A DNA stretch of 64,000 nucleotides from Acidobacteriaceae bacterium. GTDB lineage: Bacteria; Acidobacteriota; Terriglobia; Terriglobales; Acidobacteriaceae. The notes beneath the pieces were generated by a model. It made no database searches. It saw nothing but the letters and a program-made list of their open reading frames with translations, and was not told the origin of the DNA. Numbering within the stretch: position 1 is the stretch's first letter; each line of letters opens with the position of its first letter. This document shows, piece by piece, positions 35,671 to 44,132 of this stretch. The translations under genes and the position numbers were made by a program. Location of the stretch: positions 1 through 64,000 of the forward strand of contig PLXE01000094.1 in the NCBI GenBank assembly GCA_003151335.1, given 5' to 3'.

Positions 35671-37084
35671 TTCAGGCGGCGACTCCAAGTCCGCAGCCCG
35701 AACTCCTCGCCCTCGCTCTCGAAGATCGAGGCTGCTCTTCGAAAAACGTATCGCTTTGTTCGCCGTATTGGCGGCCCTTCCCGGTATTGCCTTCGGCACC
35801 ATCCTCATCTGGACCCAGCCGTGGACGCGCGACGTGAAAATAGCGCTGACGGCGCTTGAGTTTTTCCTATGGCTGGTGCTGACGTTGGCGCTGCTCGACC
35901 AGATCGTGCGACCGCTGCAAACTTTGACCAACGTGGTGGGCGCGCTGCGGGAAGAGGACTATTCTTTTCGTGCGCGCGGGGCGGTGGCCAACGATGCGCT
36001 CGGCGAGTTGGCGCTGGAGATCAACGCGCTTGCCGACATTCTGACTGAGCAGCGTATTCAGACGATCGAAGCGACCGCATTGCTGCGACGGGTGGTCGAC
36101 GAGATCGACGCTCCGCTGTTTACCTTCGATCCCGATCACATCCTGCGCCTGGTGAACGCAGCCGGCGAACGGCTGTTGCAGCAGCCATCGGCCCGGCTGC
36201 TGGGGAAGACTGCCGCGGAACTCGAACTGAATGCTTGCTTCGAAGCCAGAAACGAAACCCTGGTCGCACTTCCCTACTCGACTCCCAACGCGCGCTGGAT
36301 GGTGCGCCAGAGTTCCTTTCGCCAAAACGGCGTGCCCCACAAACTGATTGTGCTCTCCGACGTGAGCCGCGCCCTGCGCGAGGAAGAGCGCAGCGCATGG
36401 CAGCGCTTGATCCGCGTCTTGGGGCACGAGCTTAACAACTCGCTGGCGCCCATCATTTCGATTGCCGGGAGCCTGGCTTCGCGTTTGCCGCTGCCGCAAT
36501 TGCCGGAAGAGCAGAACGCAGATTTTCAGCGCGGACTCAACATCATTGAATCCCGCACCGCTTCCCTGCACCGCTTCCTGCAGTCTTATCGACGGCTGGC
36601 ACAGATGCCTTCGCCCACCCTGCAACCGGTGGAGTTGCGGCCACTCCTGGAACGGGTTGCTGTCCTGGAAACCCGTCTCAACGTCGAGATCGTGCCGGGC
36701 CCCGAGCGTGTCCTGATGATCGATCCCGACCTCATTGAACAGATGCTGATCAACCTGGTGCGCAATGCTGTCGATGCCGCTCTGGAGCAAGCACAGTCCG
36801 CTCATGCGGATTTGGAAACCGCAGCCCCGAAGGTTTCCATGCGATGGGAACAGTACGATCGCAAGCTGGCGCTGATCGTGGAAGACAACGGCATTGGCCT
36901 GCTTAATCCCAGCAACGCTTTTGTTCCGTTCTATACTACCAAGCCGGGCGGTTCTGGGATCGGCTTGGTCTTGTCGCAGCAGATCGCCGAGGCCCACGGA
37001 GGTTCTATCGAGCTAGCCAATCGCCGGGACACTCGGGGTTGTGTCGTGAAGGTTTTGCTGCCGTACCGTCCATCGCCAAGGTAG
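35660..37084 (+). CDS. Membrane histidine kinase, NtrB/NtrY-like
   Basis: About 474 residues: two membrane helices near the N-terminus (IALFAVLAALPGIAFGTILI and FFLWLVLTLALLDQIV), a HAMP-like segment, a PAS-like segment (RRVVDEIDAPLFTFDPDHIL) and the kinase core. The phospho-accepting His is in VLGHELNNSLAPI (near 256); the ATP lid has NLVRNAVDAAL, VEDNGIGL and GGSGIGLVLSQQIAEAHGG. ATG 35660 is preferred to a GTG at 35630. It overlaps the response regulator, so they are cognate partners. Confidence 0.93.
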   Translation: MGSSSGGDSKSAARTPRPRSRRSRLLFEKRIALFAVLAALPGIAFGTILIWTQPWTRDVKIALTALEFFLWLVLTLALLDQIVRPLQTLTNVVGALREEDYSFRARGAVANDALGELALEINALADILTEQRIQTIEATALLRRVVDEIDAPLFTFDPDHILRLVNAAGERLLQQPSARLLGKTAAELELNACFEARNETLVALPYSTPNARWMVRQSSFRQNGVPHKLIVLSDVSRALREEERSAWQRLIRVLGHELNNSLAPIISIAGSLASRLPLPQLPEEQNADFQRGLNIIESRTASLHRFLQSYRRLAQMPSPTLQPVELRPLLERVAVLETRLNVEIVPGPERVLMIDPDLIEQMLINLVRNAVDAALEQAQSAHADLETAAPKVSMRWEQYDRKLALIVEDNGIGLLNPSNAFVPFYTTKPGGSGIGLVLSQQIAEAHGGSIELANRRDTRGCVVKVLLPYRPSPR

Positions 37085-37124
37085 CTGCTTTGTTTAGCGC
37101 GGACGCTGGCCGACAGCGCAGTGC

Positions 37125-37568
37125 TTATTCGCCAGCTATCGCCCGATCGATGGAAACAGCACCCGAACCTTTGATCAACACGACGATCGCCAGCGCTATC
37201 GCCAGGAGATGGAATTCAAATCCCTCACCCTTTTGCTGGCCGGTCCAGTTCATGAAGAAGCCATTCACGTGATGGACGGTTGCGATGGCGACCAGCATGT
37301 TGACCATGATGCCCAGCGCGGCGATGCGGCTGAGCAGACCAACCAGCAGACCGAGGCCACCGAAGAACTCGGCGCAGATTGCCAGGAAGGCCAGCGGCGC
37401 CGGAATTCCCAAGTAATGGGTAAACGTCCCCATCGTGGCGTGGAAACCATACCCTCCAAACCAGCCCAGCATCTTCTGCGCGCCATGCATAAAGAACGTG
37501 ACGCCGAGCACCAGGCGCACGACGGTGAGTGCGAAGTCATTCGAAGTGACAAAGAGCTTGTGGAACAT
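37125..37568 (-). CDS. DoxX family membrane protein
   Basis: 147 residues, four membrane helices, with RLVLGVTFFMHGAQKMLGWFGGYG and AEFFGGLGLLVGLLSRIAALGIM typical of DoxX/DoxD proteins, associated in some bacteria with redox or thiosulfate metabolism but mostly uncharacterised. ATG 37568 is chosen because GGGGAGG lies just before it; the nominal earlier start falls inside that site. It is convergent with the histidine kinase gene. Confidence 0.88.
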   Translation of the reverse strand: MFHKLFVTSNDFALTVVRLVLGVTFFMHGAQKMLGWFGGYGFHATMGTFTHYLGIPAPLAFLAICAEFFGGLGLLVGLLSRIAALGIMVNMLVAIATVHHVNGFFMNWTGQQKGEGFEFHLLAIALAIVVLIKGSGAVSIDRAIAGE

Positions 37569-37720
37569 GCGCATCCTCCCCAAGAGAGGGCGGTCAGCGA
37601 ACCTCCCAGCTCGATTAACTAGATGCTTGTTGCAACACGTAAGTTGCAGAATTGTGCGACGTCCATTGACCTCAAGCCGATGTCTTGCGCTAGGGAATCA
37701 ATTAGCCCGAAGGAAACGGC

Positions 37721-39163
37721 TCATTGTTTGTCGGCGGCCTTGAACTCAGCCCAGGGATTGCCCTTCATGTCCTGCAAGACGGGGCGCTGCCACTCAAACT
37801 CGGGGTGCTCCTTCAGGAATTTGTCGGCGATGAAATCCTCTCCGCAGGGATACCCGGCGCGCGCTTGCAGGCTCATGTTCTTGGCCATGGTGCTGTCAGC
37901 GGCCTGGGCCGTCACCGCGCCCTCGGGAGCATACGGCGGCCGCTCCCACTCGGGCACGCCCCGCGGCGAGTTGGCGACATGGCCACAGAGGGAGCGCTCA
38001 TCGCGATCTTCCTTGGCTTCGTAGCTGTCCCAGTGGTCGGCAAGAAATTTCTTCGCCATCTCGACATCGATCTGCCCCTTATTCTGCGCCATCAGTTCTT
38101 CCCAGCGCTGGTGACGGGCATTCATTGAGCTGCCCATGTTGCGGGGATCGAAATCGGTTTCTTTCTTGATGAAGTCAGGGTCGCTGGGAAAGTTTGAACC
38201 GACAAAGTAGCCGTCCTTGGTCCGCCATACGCGATGCATTTTCAGGCCTATCTCAAAGCGCGCAATCTCACCGGTCTTATTGTCGGCCAGCAGCCAGTCG
38301 TTTGCGTATCCGCCATTGTTGTGGTCGAGCATAATCCGCACATACTCGTCGATCGAGCTGGCATACTGCATCGCCCGGCGCGCCCGCACAAACTCAGGCA
38401 CGCCGTTGGGATCGAACAGCGCGTAGCCGGTGATGGTGGTCTCGGTGACCATGAGTCCGGCGGAGTTGATGCCGAAATCATCGTCGCTGACGATCACCCC
38501 GGGGAAACCGTCGGTCAACATGTGATAGCCGTGGGTGGGAACAATGTCGAAGATGATGGTCCAGCGGCTACCGGTGGCGATGTCGGTCCAGTTGCTGTGG
38601 GCAATGACCGGCTTGTGGTCCCGGGTCATCGATCCAGTCGCAACCAACGCACTGCAGTTGCCCGGCGCCTTGAGGACGGGCGCGTCCGCCCGCTTTTCCT
38701 GTTTGTTAAGCCAGGGAACGTAGTAGTCAGGAAGTTCTTCCATCGCGTTCAAAGCCACCACGTCCCACAGATCCAGGTTGACGCCGTGGGCGTGCAGGCC
38801 ATCCACGATGCCTTGCAATTCCTGCTGATACTCCGCGTCAATATGCTTCCACAGAATGTTCTGTGCGGTGGCGCGATAGAAATTCCAATCGCGCTTGGTG
38901 TTGTGCGTGGTCACCGCGCGAACGGTGTTAACACCACCTGCAATCTCGGGCGCCAACAGGTAACCGTGCTGATATCCGATGTCGGCGGGAGAGCCTTCGA
39001 GGTGAACGTACACCCAATGATTGCGCTGGAAGCGATAGGCCGGTTTCAGGCGCGCTTCGTCAGGCTTAGTTGGATCCTGCTTTGCGAGCGCGAAAGTAGC
39101 AGAGCCGAACAGGACACAGGCTGCGAACAATGACACAGCAACCCGGCGAAATCCAGATGGCAT
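37721..39163 (-). CDS. Exported Ntn-hydrolase-like protein (C45/phospholipase B-like)
   Basis: 480 residues with a signal peptide (VAVSLFAACVLFGSATFALA). The mature protein has HLEGSPADIGYQHGYLLAPE, VVALNAMEELPDY and then NCSALVATGSMT, with a Cys in the place where C45-type acyltransferases expose an N-terminal nucleophile after self-cleavage. IAHSNWTD, DGFPGVIVSDDDFGINSAGL and VRARRAMQYASSIDEYV continue the match. Likely an amide or ester hydrolase in the periplasm; substrate unknown. ATG 39163 has GGAG six bases upstream. Confidence 0.75.
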   Translation of the reverse strand: MPSGFRRVAVSLFAACVLFGSATFALAKQDPTKPDEARLKPAYRFQRNHWVYVHLEGSPADIGYQHGYLLAPEIAGGVNTVRAVTTHNTKRDWNFYRATAQNILWKHIDAEYQQELQGIVDGLHAHGVNLDLWDVVALNAMEELPDYYVPWLNKQEKRADAPVLKAPGNCSALVATGSMTRDHKPVIAHSNWTDIATGSRWTIIFDIVPTHGYHMLTDGFPGVIVSDDDFGINSAGLMVTETTITGYALFDPNGVPEFVRARRAMQYASSIDEYVRIMLDHNNGGYANDWLLADNKTGEIARFEIGLKMHRVWRTKDGYFVGSNFPSDPDFIKKETDFDPRNMGSSMNARHQRWEELMAQNKGQIDVEMAKKFLADHWDSYEAKEDRDERSLCGHVANSPRGVPEWERPPYAPEGAVTAQAADSTMAKNMSLQARAGYPCGEDFIADKFLKEHPEFEWQRPVLQDMKGNPWAEFKAADKQ

Positions 39164-39330
39164 AGATTCTCCAATAGACGCAGCACAGAAATGAGATGGC
39201 ACAGCTTATCTCTTTAGTCCCTGAATATCAATGCAAGGCCGCGAGATGAAATTCTCCACAGGGAATATGCAATCAGTTAATGTATAGAAGCGCTAACATG
39301 CCGCTGCAGGGCGCACGCTGTGAGGGAAAC

Positions 39331-40500
39331 ATGCTCGATTGCCGGAAAAGCCTGCCATTCGTGAAATCGGGGGCCAGACAAGAATTCTCAATTCGAATCG
39401 GGATTCTGGCTCTGCTTCTGCTAGTGTGCGCGACTGCATCGCTGGTAGCGCAACAGCAGCCCAACTCCGCGGCGAGCTGGAAATTCGCGGTATCGGGCGA
39501 CTCGCGCAACTGTGGTGACATCGTGATGCCCGCGATCGCCCAGGGCGTCCACCGCGATGAGGCGGCCTTCTATTGGCATCTCGGCGACTATCGGGCCATT
39601 TACACCTTCGACGAGGACTACCTTCACACTCATCCGGATTCCACCATTAGCGACTACCTCGCCGCTGCCTGGCCTGACTTCATCCAGCACCAACTGAAAC
39701 CGTTTGGAGAGCTGCCGGTCTTCCTGGTGATTGGCAATCACGAGATGATTTCTCCCCTGACCAGGGAGAAGTACGTCGCGCAGTTCGCCGACTGGCTTGA
39801 TCAGCCTGTGCTTCAGCGGCGGCGGCTGGCAGACGATCCCAACGACCACGTTCTGAAGACGTACTATCACTGGATCGAGCGCGGCGTCGATTTCATCGGC
39901 CTGGACAATGCCACGACAGACGAGTTCGATGCCACCCAGATGACTTGGCTGAAGGGCGTCCTGGCCAACGACGCGAAGGACAGCTCAATCCGCACCGTCG
40001 TTCTTGGGATGCACGAAGCGCTGCCCGACAGTTTGTCCGCCGGGCACAGCATGAATGAGTCGGCGCAGGAACGAAGCAGCGGGCGAACTGCTTATGATGA
40101 GTTGATAGCCTTTCGTCATACCACCAAGAAGAACGTGTATGTGCTGGCGAGCCATTCGCACTTTGTTATGAACAACATCTACGCCACCGCCTGTCATGCC
40201 GGCGACGTTTTGCCTGGATGGATCGTGGGCTCTGCCGGCGCTGTACGCTATCGCCTGCCAGAGGACCACGCCGCGGCCACATTCGCCACAACTGATGTTT
40301 ATGGATATCTGCTGGCGACGGTTGCGCCGGACGGAAGCATCACCTTCGAGTTCAGGGAGGTCAAAGAAACAGATGTGCCGGCCAACGTGGTCAACGAGTT
40401 CTCGCCCGGGCAGGTGGATTGGTGCTTTACGCAGAACAAATCAACCTCTGCGCTGGCGGGCGCGGTCTGCCCTGCGGGCCACACCCCGACAACCCACTGA
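39331..40500 (+). CDS. Exported metallophosphoesterase
   Basis: 389 residues with a signal or anchor segment (IGILALLLLVCATASLVAQ). Calcineurin-type metal ligands appear in order: GDSRNCGD, WHLGDYR, GNHEM, VLGMHEAL and ASHSHF, so the two-metal site looks complete. Substrate unknown; a phosphomonoester or diester in the periplasm is likely. ATG 39331 has GAGGG upstream; ATG 39280 would add an odd hydrophilic leader. It runs divergently from the C45-like gene. Confidence 0.85.
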   Translation: MLDCRKSLPFVKSGARQEFSIRIGILALLLLVCATASLVAQQQPNSAASWKFAVSGDSRNCGDIVMPAIAQGVHRDEAAFYWHLGDYRAIYTFDEDYLHTHPDSTISDYLAAAWPDFIQHQLKPFGELPVFLVIGNHEMISPLTREKYVAQFADWLDQPVLQRRRLADDPNDHVLKTYYHWIERGVDFIGLDNATTDEFDATQMTWLKGVLANDAKDSSIRTVVLGMHEALPDSLSAGHSMNESAQERSSGRTAYDELIAFRHTTKKNVYVLASHSHFVMNNIYATACHAGDVLPGWIVGSAGAVRYRLPEDHAAATFATTDVYGYLLATVAPDGSITFEFREVKETDVPANVVNEFSPGQVDWCFTQNKSTSALAGAVCPAGHTPTTH

Positions 40501-40909
40501 TCTGCTTCGCGCAGCTTCTCCATCGCAGCGTCACCGGCCCGCTCATGGGATGTCGCATGGGAGTGCCCGTAGCTTGTGACTCCAATCGCGCCTGTTTCAG
40601 CTCGAAATACCATTTGGCGGGCCGGTCCGCGTCGTCAATCAGCATAAGGCTGGGATTATGTTTCTGCCTTCAGCCTGCTGGATCATGGTTAGCTGGTCCT
40701 AGCGAACGAAGCGTCGTGAACTCACGGCAAGCATGGGCCGCACTTCCCTGAAGCAGATGGGGGCGGTCCGTGATCAACACTGGCTCGAGCGCCATCCGAT
40801 TGACTATGCCTAGGAATTGGCGATGGCCGAGTCGCCCTGGCGCGCAGGCAAACACCTCAGAAGACAAACCGCCTAAAGCAGATTGCGAGATGGGGTGTCC
40901 GGGCTTGAG
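40501..40909. other. Gap with no recognised gene
   Basis: About 400 bases between convergent genes. Minus-strand frames near 40427-40645 contain short protein-like pieces (for example PAKWYFELKQARLESQ) that shift frame and do not continue, so at most a decayed small gene. No repeat or RNA is recognised. Confidence 0.35.
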
Positions 40910-41239
40910 CTAAGCCGTCTTGGCCTTCCTCTCCAACCATCTTTTCTTCATCATTTCGGAGAGACGCTTTCGGGAGGCGGCGCTCATCGGCTTGCGCTTT
41001 GGGGCGGCCTTCTTCTTGCGTTCGGCCCAGCGCTTCTTCATCATCTCGGAGAGCCGCCGGCGTCCGGCAGCAGTAATGCCGCCAGTCTTGCGGGTGACTG
41101 CTAATTTGGCTTGCTTCGCTCCGGGAGGACGGCCACGACGGCTGGCAAACTTGGAACTGAGACCTTCCAGCGCAGCAATGGCTTGATCGAGGCGATTACG
41201 TTCGCGGCTGAGGTCAGTGAGGATTTGTCGAATGTCCAT
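40910..41239 (-). CDS. Basic repeat protein with AT-hook-like motif
   Basis: 109 residues. A coiled N-terminus (MDIRQILTDLSRERNRLDQAIAALEGL) is followed by RRGRPPG, which matches the AT-hook core, then two copies of a basic repeat: RRRLSEMMKKRWAERKKKA (near 60-78) and RKRLSEMMKKRWLERKAKTA at the end. ATG 41239 is preferred because AAAGG lies upstream at the right distance. The Lys/Arg content and AT-hook suggest a nucleoid-associated or regulatory DNA-binding protein. Similar short proteins seem frequent in Acidobacteria (from memory). No known enzyme domain. Confidence 0.8.
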   Translation of the reverse strand: MDIRQILTDLSRERNRLDQAIAALEGLSSKFASRRGRPPGAKQAKLAVTRKTGGITAAGRRRLSEMMKKRWAERKKKAAPKRKPMSAASRKRLSEMMKKRWLERKAKTA

Positions 41240-41630
41240 GCGCATCCTTTCAACGGGAAATGGGATTATACGCTTCGAAGCCAACTCTGCCGATCGATTT
41301 GACGGGAAGTGCACTTGTAATTCCAGGCCGAGTACTACCCTCCCCCGACTTAGTGTGACGAGTGACGGCTTTGTTGAACTCAGTCCTGCTGTCTGATGCC
41401 ACCGCGCAGTTGCAGGTCCTGCAATTGGTCTGCCTGCAACTTCCCGATTTACAATGTGTTTACTGCCCAAGTGGTTTACATTCTCAGGGAAGACTGTCGG
41501 CGCCATTTCGCGGCGCGAAGGTAGCTTTTGATTCCCAGGGGGATGGTACGGATACGAACGCCTGGGGGCGTACTCAATCGCCTGATCGTTCTAGCTCGCC
41601 CCAAGGCTGTTGCACTTTGGCTTAACCTCT
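41240..41630. other. Divergent gap upstream of the metal-efflux operon
   Basis: About 390 bases with no gene. The one clear structure is a dyad near 41409-41440, described separately. The rest shows no repeat or RNA fold that I can support. Confidence 0.5.
41409..41440 (+). promoter_or_regulatory. Operator-like dyad before the RND operon
   Basis: TTGCAGGTCCTGCAA (41410-41424) is a perfect palindrome with a one-base centre, and a further CCTGCAAC half-site lies at 41433-41440. A TACAAT hexamer (41450-41455) follows TTGGTC (41425-41430) at 19 bases, a spacing seen in MerR-family promoters. Function is inferred from position ahead of a heavy-metal pump. Confidence 0.4.
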
Positions 41631-42905
41631 ATGCGCCCACGGCACTTCCGGATCAGCATTCTGGCCGCGACGACGCTGTTGCTGCTGCTCGCACCCGCCG
41701 TTGAGGCGCAAACCCCAGCGCTGATCACGCTTGATCAGGCGATTGACTTGGCGCTTGTGCACAGTCACTCGCTCAAGGCCACGCGTACCTTGATTCTTCA
41801 GAACCAGGCACAGGAAATTACCGCCAACCTTCGTCCCAATCCAACTCTCAGTTTTGATTCGCAGTTCGTCCCGATTTTTAATCCCAGCGATTTCAGCGCC
41901 ACCGCTCTGAACGAGATCCAACAGTTCGACATTGGACTCGGATATCTGTTTGAGCGTGGGCACAAACGGCAGCGCCGCTTGCAAGGGGCCCAGGACCAGA
42001 CAGCCGTTACGCGCGCTCAGACTACGGATGCTGAGCGGACTCTGACATTTAACGTGGCGCAGCAGTTCATCGCGGTCCTATTAGCGGAATCGACGCTACA
42101 GTTTGCCCTGCAAGACCTGAAGAGCTTTCAGCAGACGGTTGACATTGGGCAGGCGCAGTATAAGTCGGGCTATATCAGCGAAGGCGATTATCTCAAGATC
42201 AAGCTGCAACTGTTGCAGTTTCAGACCGACGTCTCATCCGCCCGCCTGGCCAGAGTGCAGGCACTGGTTGCCTTGCGGGCATTACTTGGCTATGACGCAG
42301 TTCCTGCCAATTACGATGTGGTTGGTGATTTGTCGTACGTGTCGGTCACGGCGACGCTGGAGGACTTACAGACCAGGGCGTTGCAGGAACGCCCTGATTT
42401 TCTTGCCAACAAGCTGGGAGTAACCGCTGCACAAAGCCAGATTCTGCTGGCAAAGGCCAATGGCAAACAGGATGTGAATGGTTCCCTGAACTACACCCAC
42501 GTTGCGGGCATAAACAGTGCTTCGTTCTTCGTGAATTTTGCCTTGCCCATCTTCAACCGGAATCAGGGTGAGATCGCGCGCACTCGCTACGCTCTTACCC
42601 AATCCCAGGAACTGGAGGCGGCGGGTAGCGACACGGTTCTCTCCGATGTTAGCGATGCCTATGAAGCGCTGCGCAGCAATCAGGAGGTGGTACAACTTTA
42701 TGCGTCGGGATATTTGAAGGAGGCACAGGACTCGCGTGACATCAGTGAGTATGCTTACAAGCGAGGTGCGGCGAGTCTGTTGGACTTTCTCGATGCGGAA
42801 CGCAGTTACCGCGCCACGCAGTTGGCTTATCGCCAGGCACTGTCTTCCTACATGACCGCGCTCGAGCAGTTGAAGGAAGCTGTGGGAACGAGGAACCTTC
42901 CGTGA
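41631..42905 (+). CDS. Outer membrane channel of a heavy-metal RND pump (CusC/CzcC-like)
   Basis: 424 residues with a signal peptide (ISILAATTLLLLLAPAVEA) and the duplicated TolC fold: LDQAIDLALVHSHSLKATR, SGYISEGDYLKIKLQLLQ, NFALPIFNRNQGEIARTRYAL and YKRGAASLLDFLDAERSYR. The last segments are typical of the CzcC/CusC branch. ATG 41631 is chosen over a TTG at 41610. The stop overlaps the next gene (GTGA). Confidence 0.9.
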   Translation: MRPRHFRISILAATTLLLLLAPAVEAQTPALITLDQAIDLALVHSHSLKATRTLILQNQAQEITANLRPNPTLSFDSQFVPIFNPSDFSATALNEIQQFDIGLGYLFERGHKRQRRLQGAQDQTAVTRAQTTDAERTLTFNVAQQFIAVLLAESTLQFALQDLKSFQQTVDIGQAQYKSGYISEGDYLKIKLQLLQFQTDVSSARLARVQALVALRALLGYDAVPANYDVVGDLSYVSVTATLEDLQTRALQERPDFLANKLGVTAAQSQILLAKANGKQDVNGSLNYTHVAGINSASFFVNFALPIFNRNQGEIARTRYALTQSQELEAAGSDTVLSDVSDAYEALRSNQEVVQLYASGYLKEAQDSRDISEYAYKRGAASLLDFLDAERSYRATQLAYRQALSSYMTALEQLKEAVGTRNLP

Positions 42906-44071
42906 AGATTTCCAAAGATCGCTGGCGCGGCGTAGCGGCGTTGACTATTGCTTCGGCGATCATGCTGGGGTGTATCGGGTGTCATGGCGCCGGATCTGAT
43001 GCAGGCGGACAGAATCACTCCGCGAACCATTCCAACACTGCCGCATTGTTCAGCATTCCGCAGGACCAGATGTCGCATGTGCAGGTGATCACTGTTGAGC
43101 CCACCACCTTGAAGCGGACCTTGCGCCTGACCGGCTCCGTTGCTTACAACAGCTTCCATACGACCCCAGTAATTACGCAGGTCAGCGGGCCAGTCAGCCG
43201 GATCGTTGTTGTTCCCGGGCAGAGGGTGATCCCGGCTGAGCCCATGCTATACGTGGCCAGTCCCGACTTTTCCCAACTCCGGACTAATTACTTAAAGGCA
43301 AAAGCTGCATACGTTCTGGCACAGCAGGCCTCCGCGCGTGCGAAAGACTTGTACCAGCACCATGCCATCGCAGAGCAGAATCTGGAGCAGGCGGAATCGG
43401 CCGAGGTCCAGGCTGGCGGAGATTTGGCTGCCACCGAGGCTGCACTGAAGGTGCTCGGAATTACCAATCCGGATGCCCTAGTGAAATCGCCGCCCTCGTT
43501 CGAGGTCCCGGTCAGGGCGCCCATTGCCGGCCAGGTGGTCGAACAGAACGTGGCTGTGGGTCAGTTGATACAGACCGGCGCCACACAATGCTTTATGGTT
43601 TCCGATACCAGCAATGTGTGGGTGCTGGTGAATGTTTATCAAAAGGATTTGCCTAATGTGCGCGTGGGAGACCCGGTCACGATTCAAACCGAATCGTATC
43701 CTGACATCTTTCACGGGCGCATTTCCTATGTGGCGGCTTCGCTCGATCCGAACACCCGCACGTTGCAGGCGCGCATCGAGACCGGCAACCCGGGACTGAA
43801 GTTAAAGAAGGACATGTACGTGGTGGCGTCGGTGGATGCAGGTGCCATCCAAAATGCAATTGCGCTCCCGGATTCTGCCGTTCTGCGGGACAGCGAGAAC
43901 ATGCCCTTCGTTTATGTCGAGACTTCTCCGCAGCAGTTCGGGCGGCGCACGGTAACTCTTGGCGACAGTCTGAATGGACAAACTCAAGTCACTAGCGGGC
44001 TAAAACCTGGTGATCGCGTCGTCGGCAATGGCAGCCTGTTCCTGCAGTTTGCGAATTCGCTGCAGCGCTAG
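42902..44071 (+). CDS. Periplasmic adaptor of a heavy-metal RND pump (CusB/CzcB-like)
   Basis: 389 residues, GTG start overlapping the upstream stop. N-terminal lipobox-like IMLGCIGC suggests a lipid anchor. Domains: beta-barrel and lipoyl halves (SGPVSRIVVVPGQRVIPAEP; VRAPIAGQVVEQNVAVGQLI), a helical hairpin (NYLKAKAAYVLAQQASARAK) and a membrane-proximal domain. A His/Asn-rich stretch (QNHSANHSN) near residue 37 might touch metal. It links the inner-membrane pump to the channel. Confidence 0.9.
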   Translation: MKISKDRWRGVAALTIASAIMLGCIGCHGAGSDAGGQNHSANHSNTAALFSIPQDQMSHVQVITVEPTTLKRTLRLTGSVAYNSFHTTPVITQVSGPVSRIVVVPGQRVIPAEPMLYVASPDFSQLRTNYLKAKAAYVLAQQASARAKDLYQHHAIAEQNLEQAESAEVQAGGDLAATEAALKVLGITNPDALVKSPPSFEVPVRAPIAGQVVEQNVAVGQLIQTGATQCFMVSDTSNVWVLVNVYQKDLPNVRVGDPVTIQTESYPDIFHGRISYVAASLDPNTRTLQARIETGNPGLKLKKDMYVVASVDAGAIQNAIALPDSAVLRDSENMPFVYVETSPQQFGRRTVTLGDSLNGQTQVTSGLKPGDRVVGNGSLFLQFANSLQR

Positions 44072-44132
44072 GGGAACGCAGTCACGCTCTGGGAAAAGGA
44101 ACTGTGAGACGGACAGTGGCGTCCACATCTGA

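Noticed and set aside
40427-40645. Small minus-strand gene in the gap after the metallophosphoesterase
   Set aside because: Short protein-like pieces lie in different frames and no ribosome site supports a single product.
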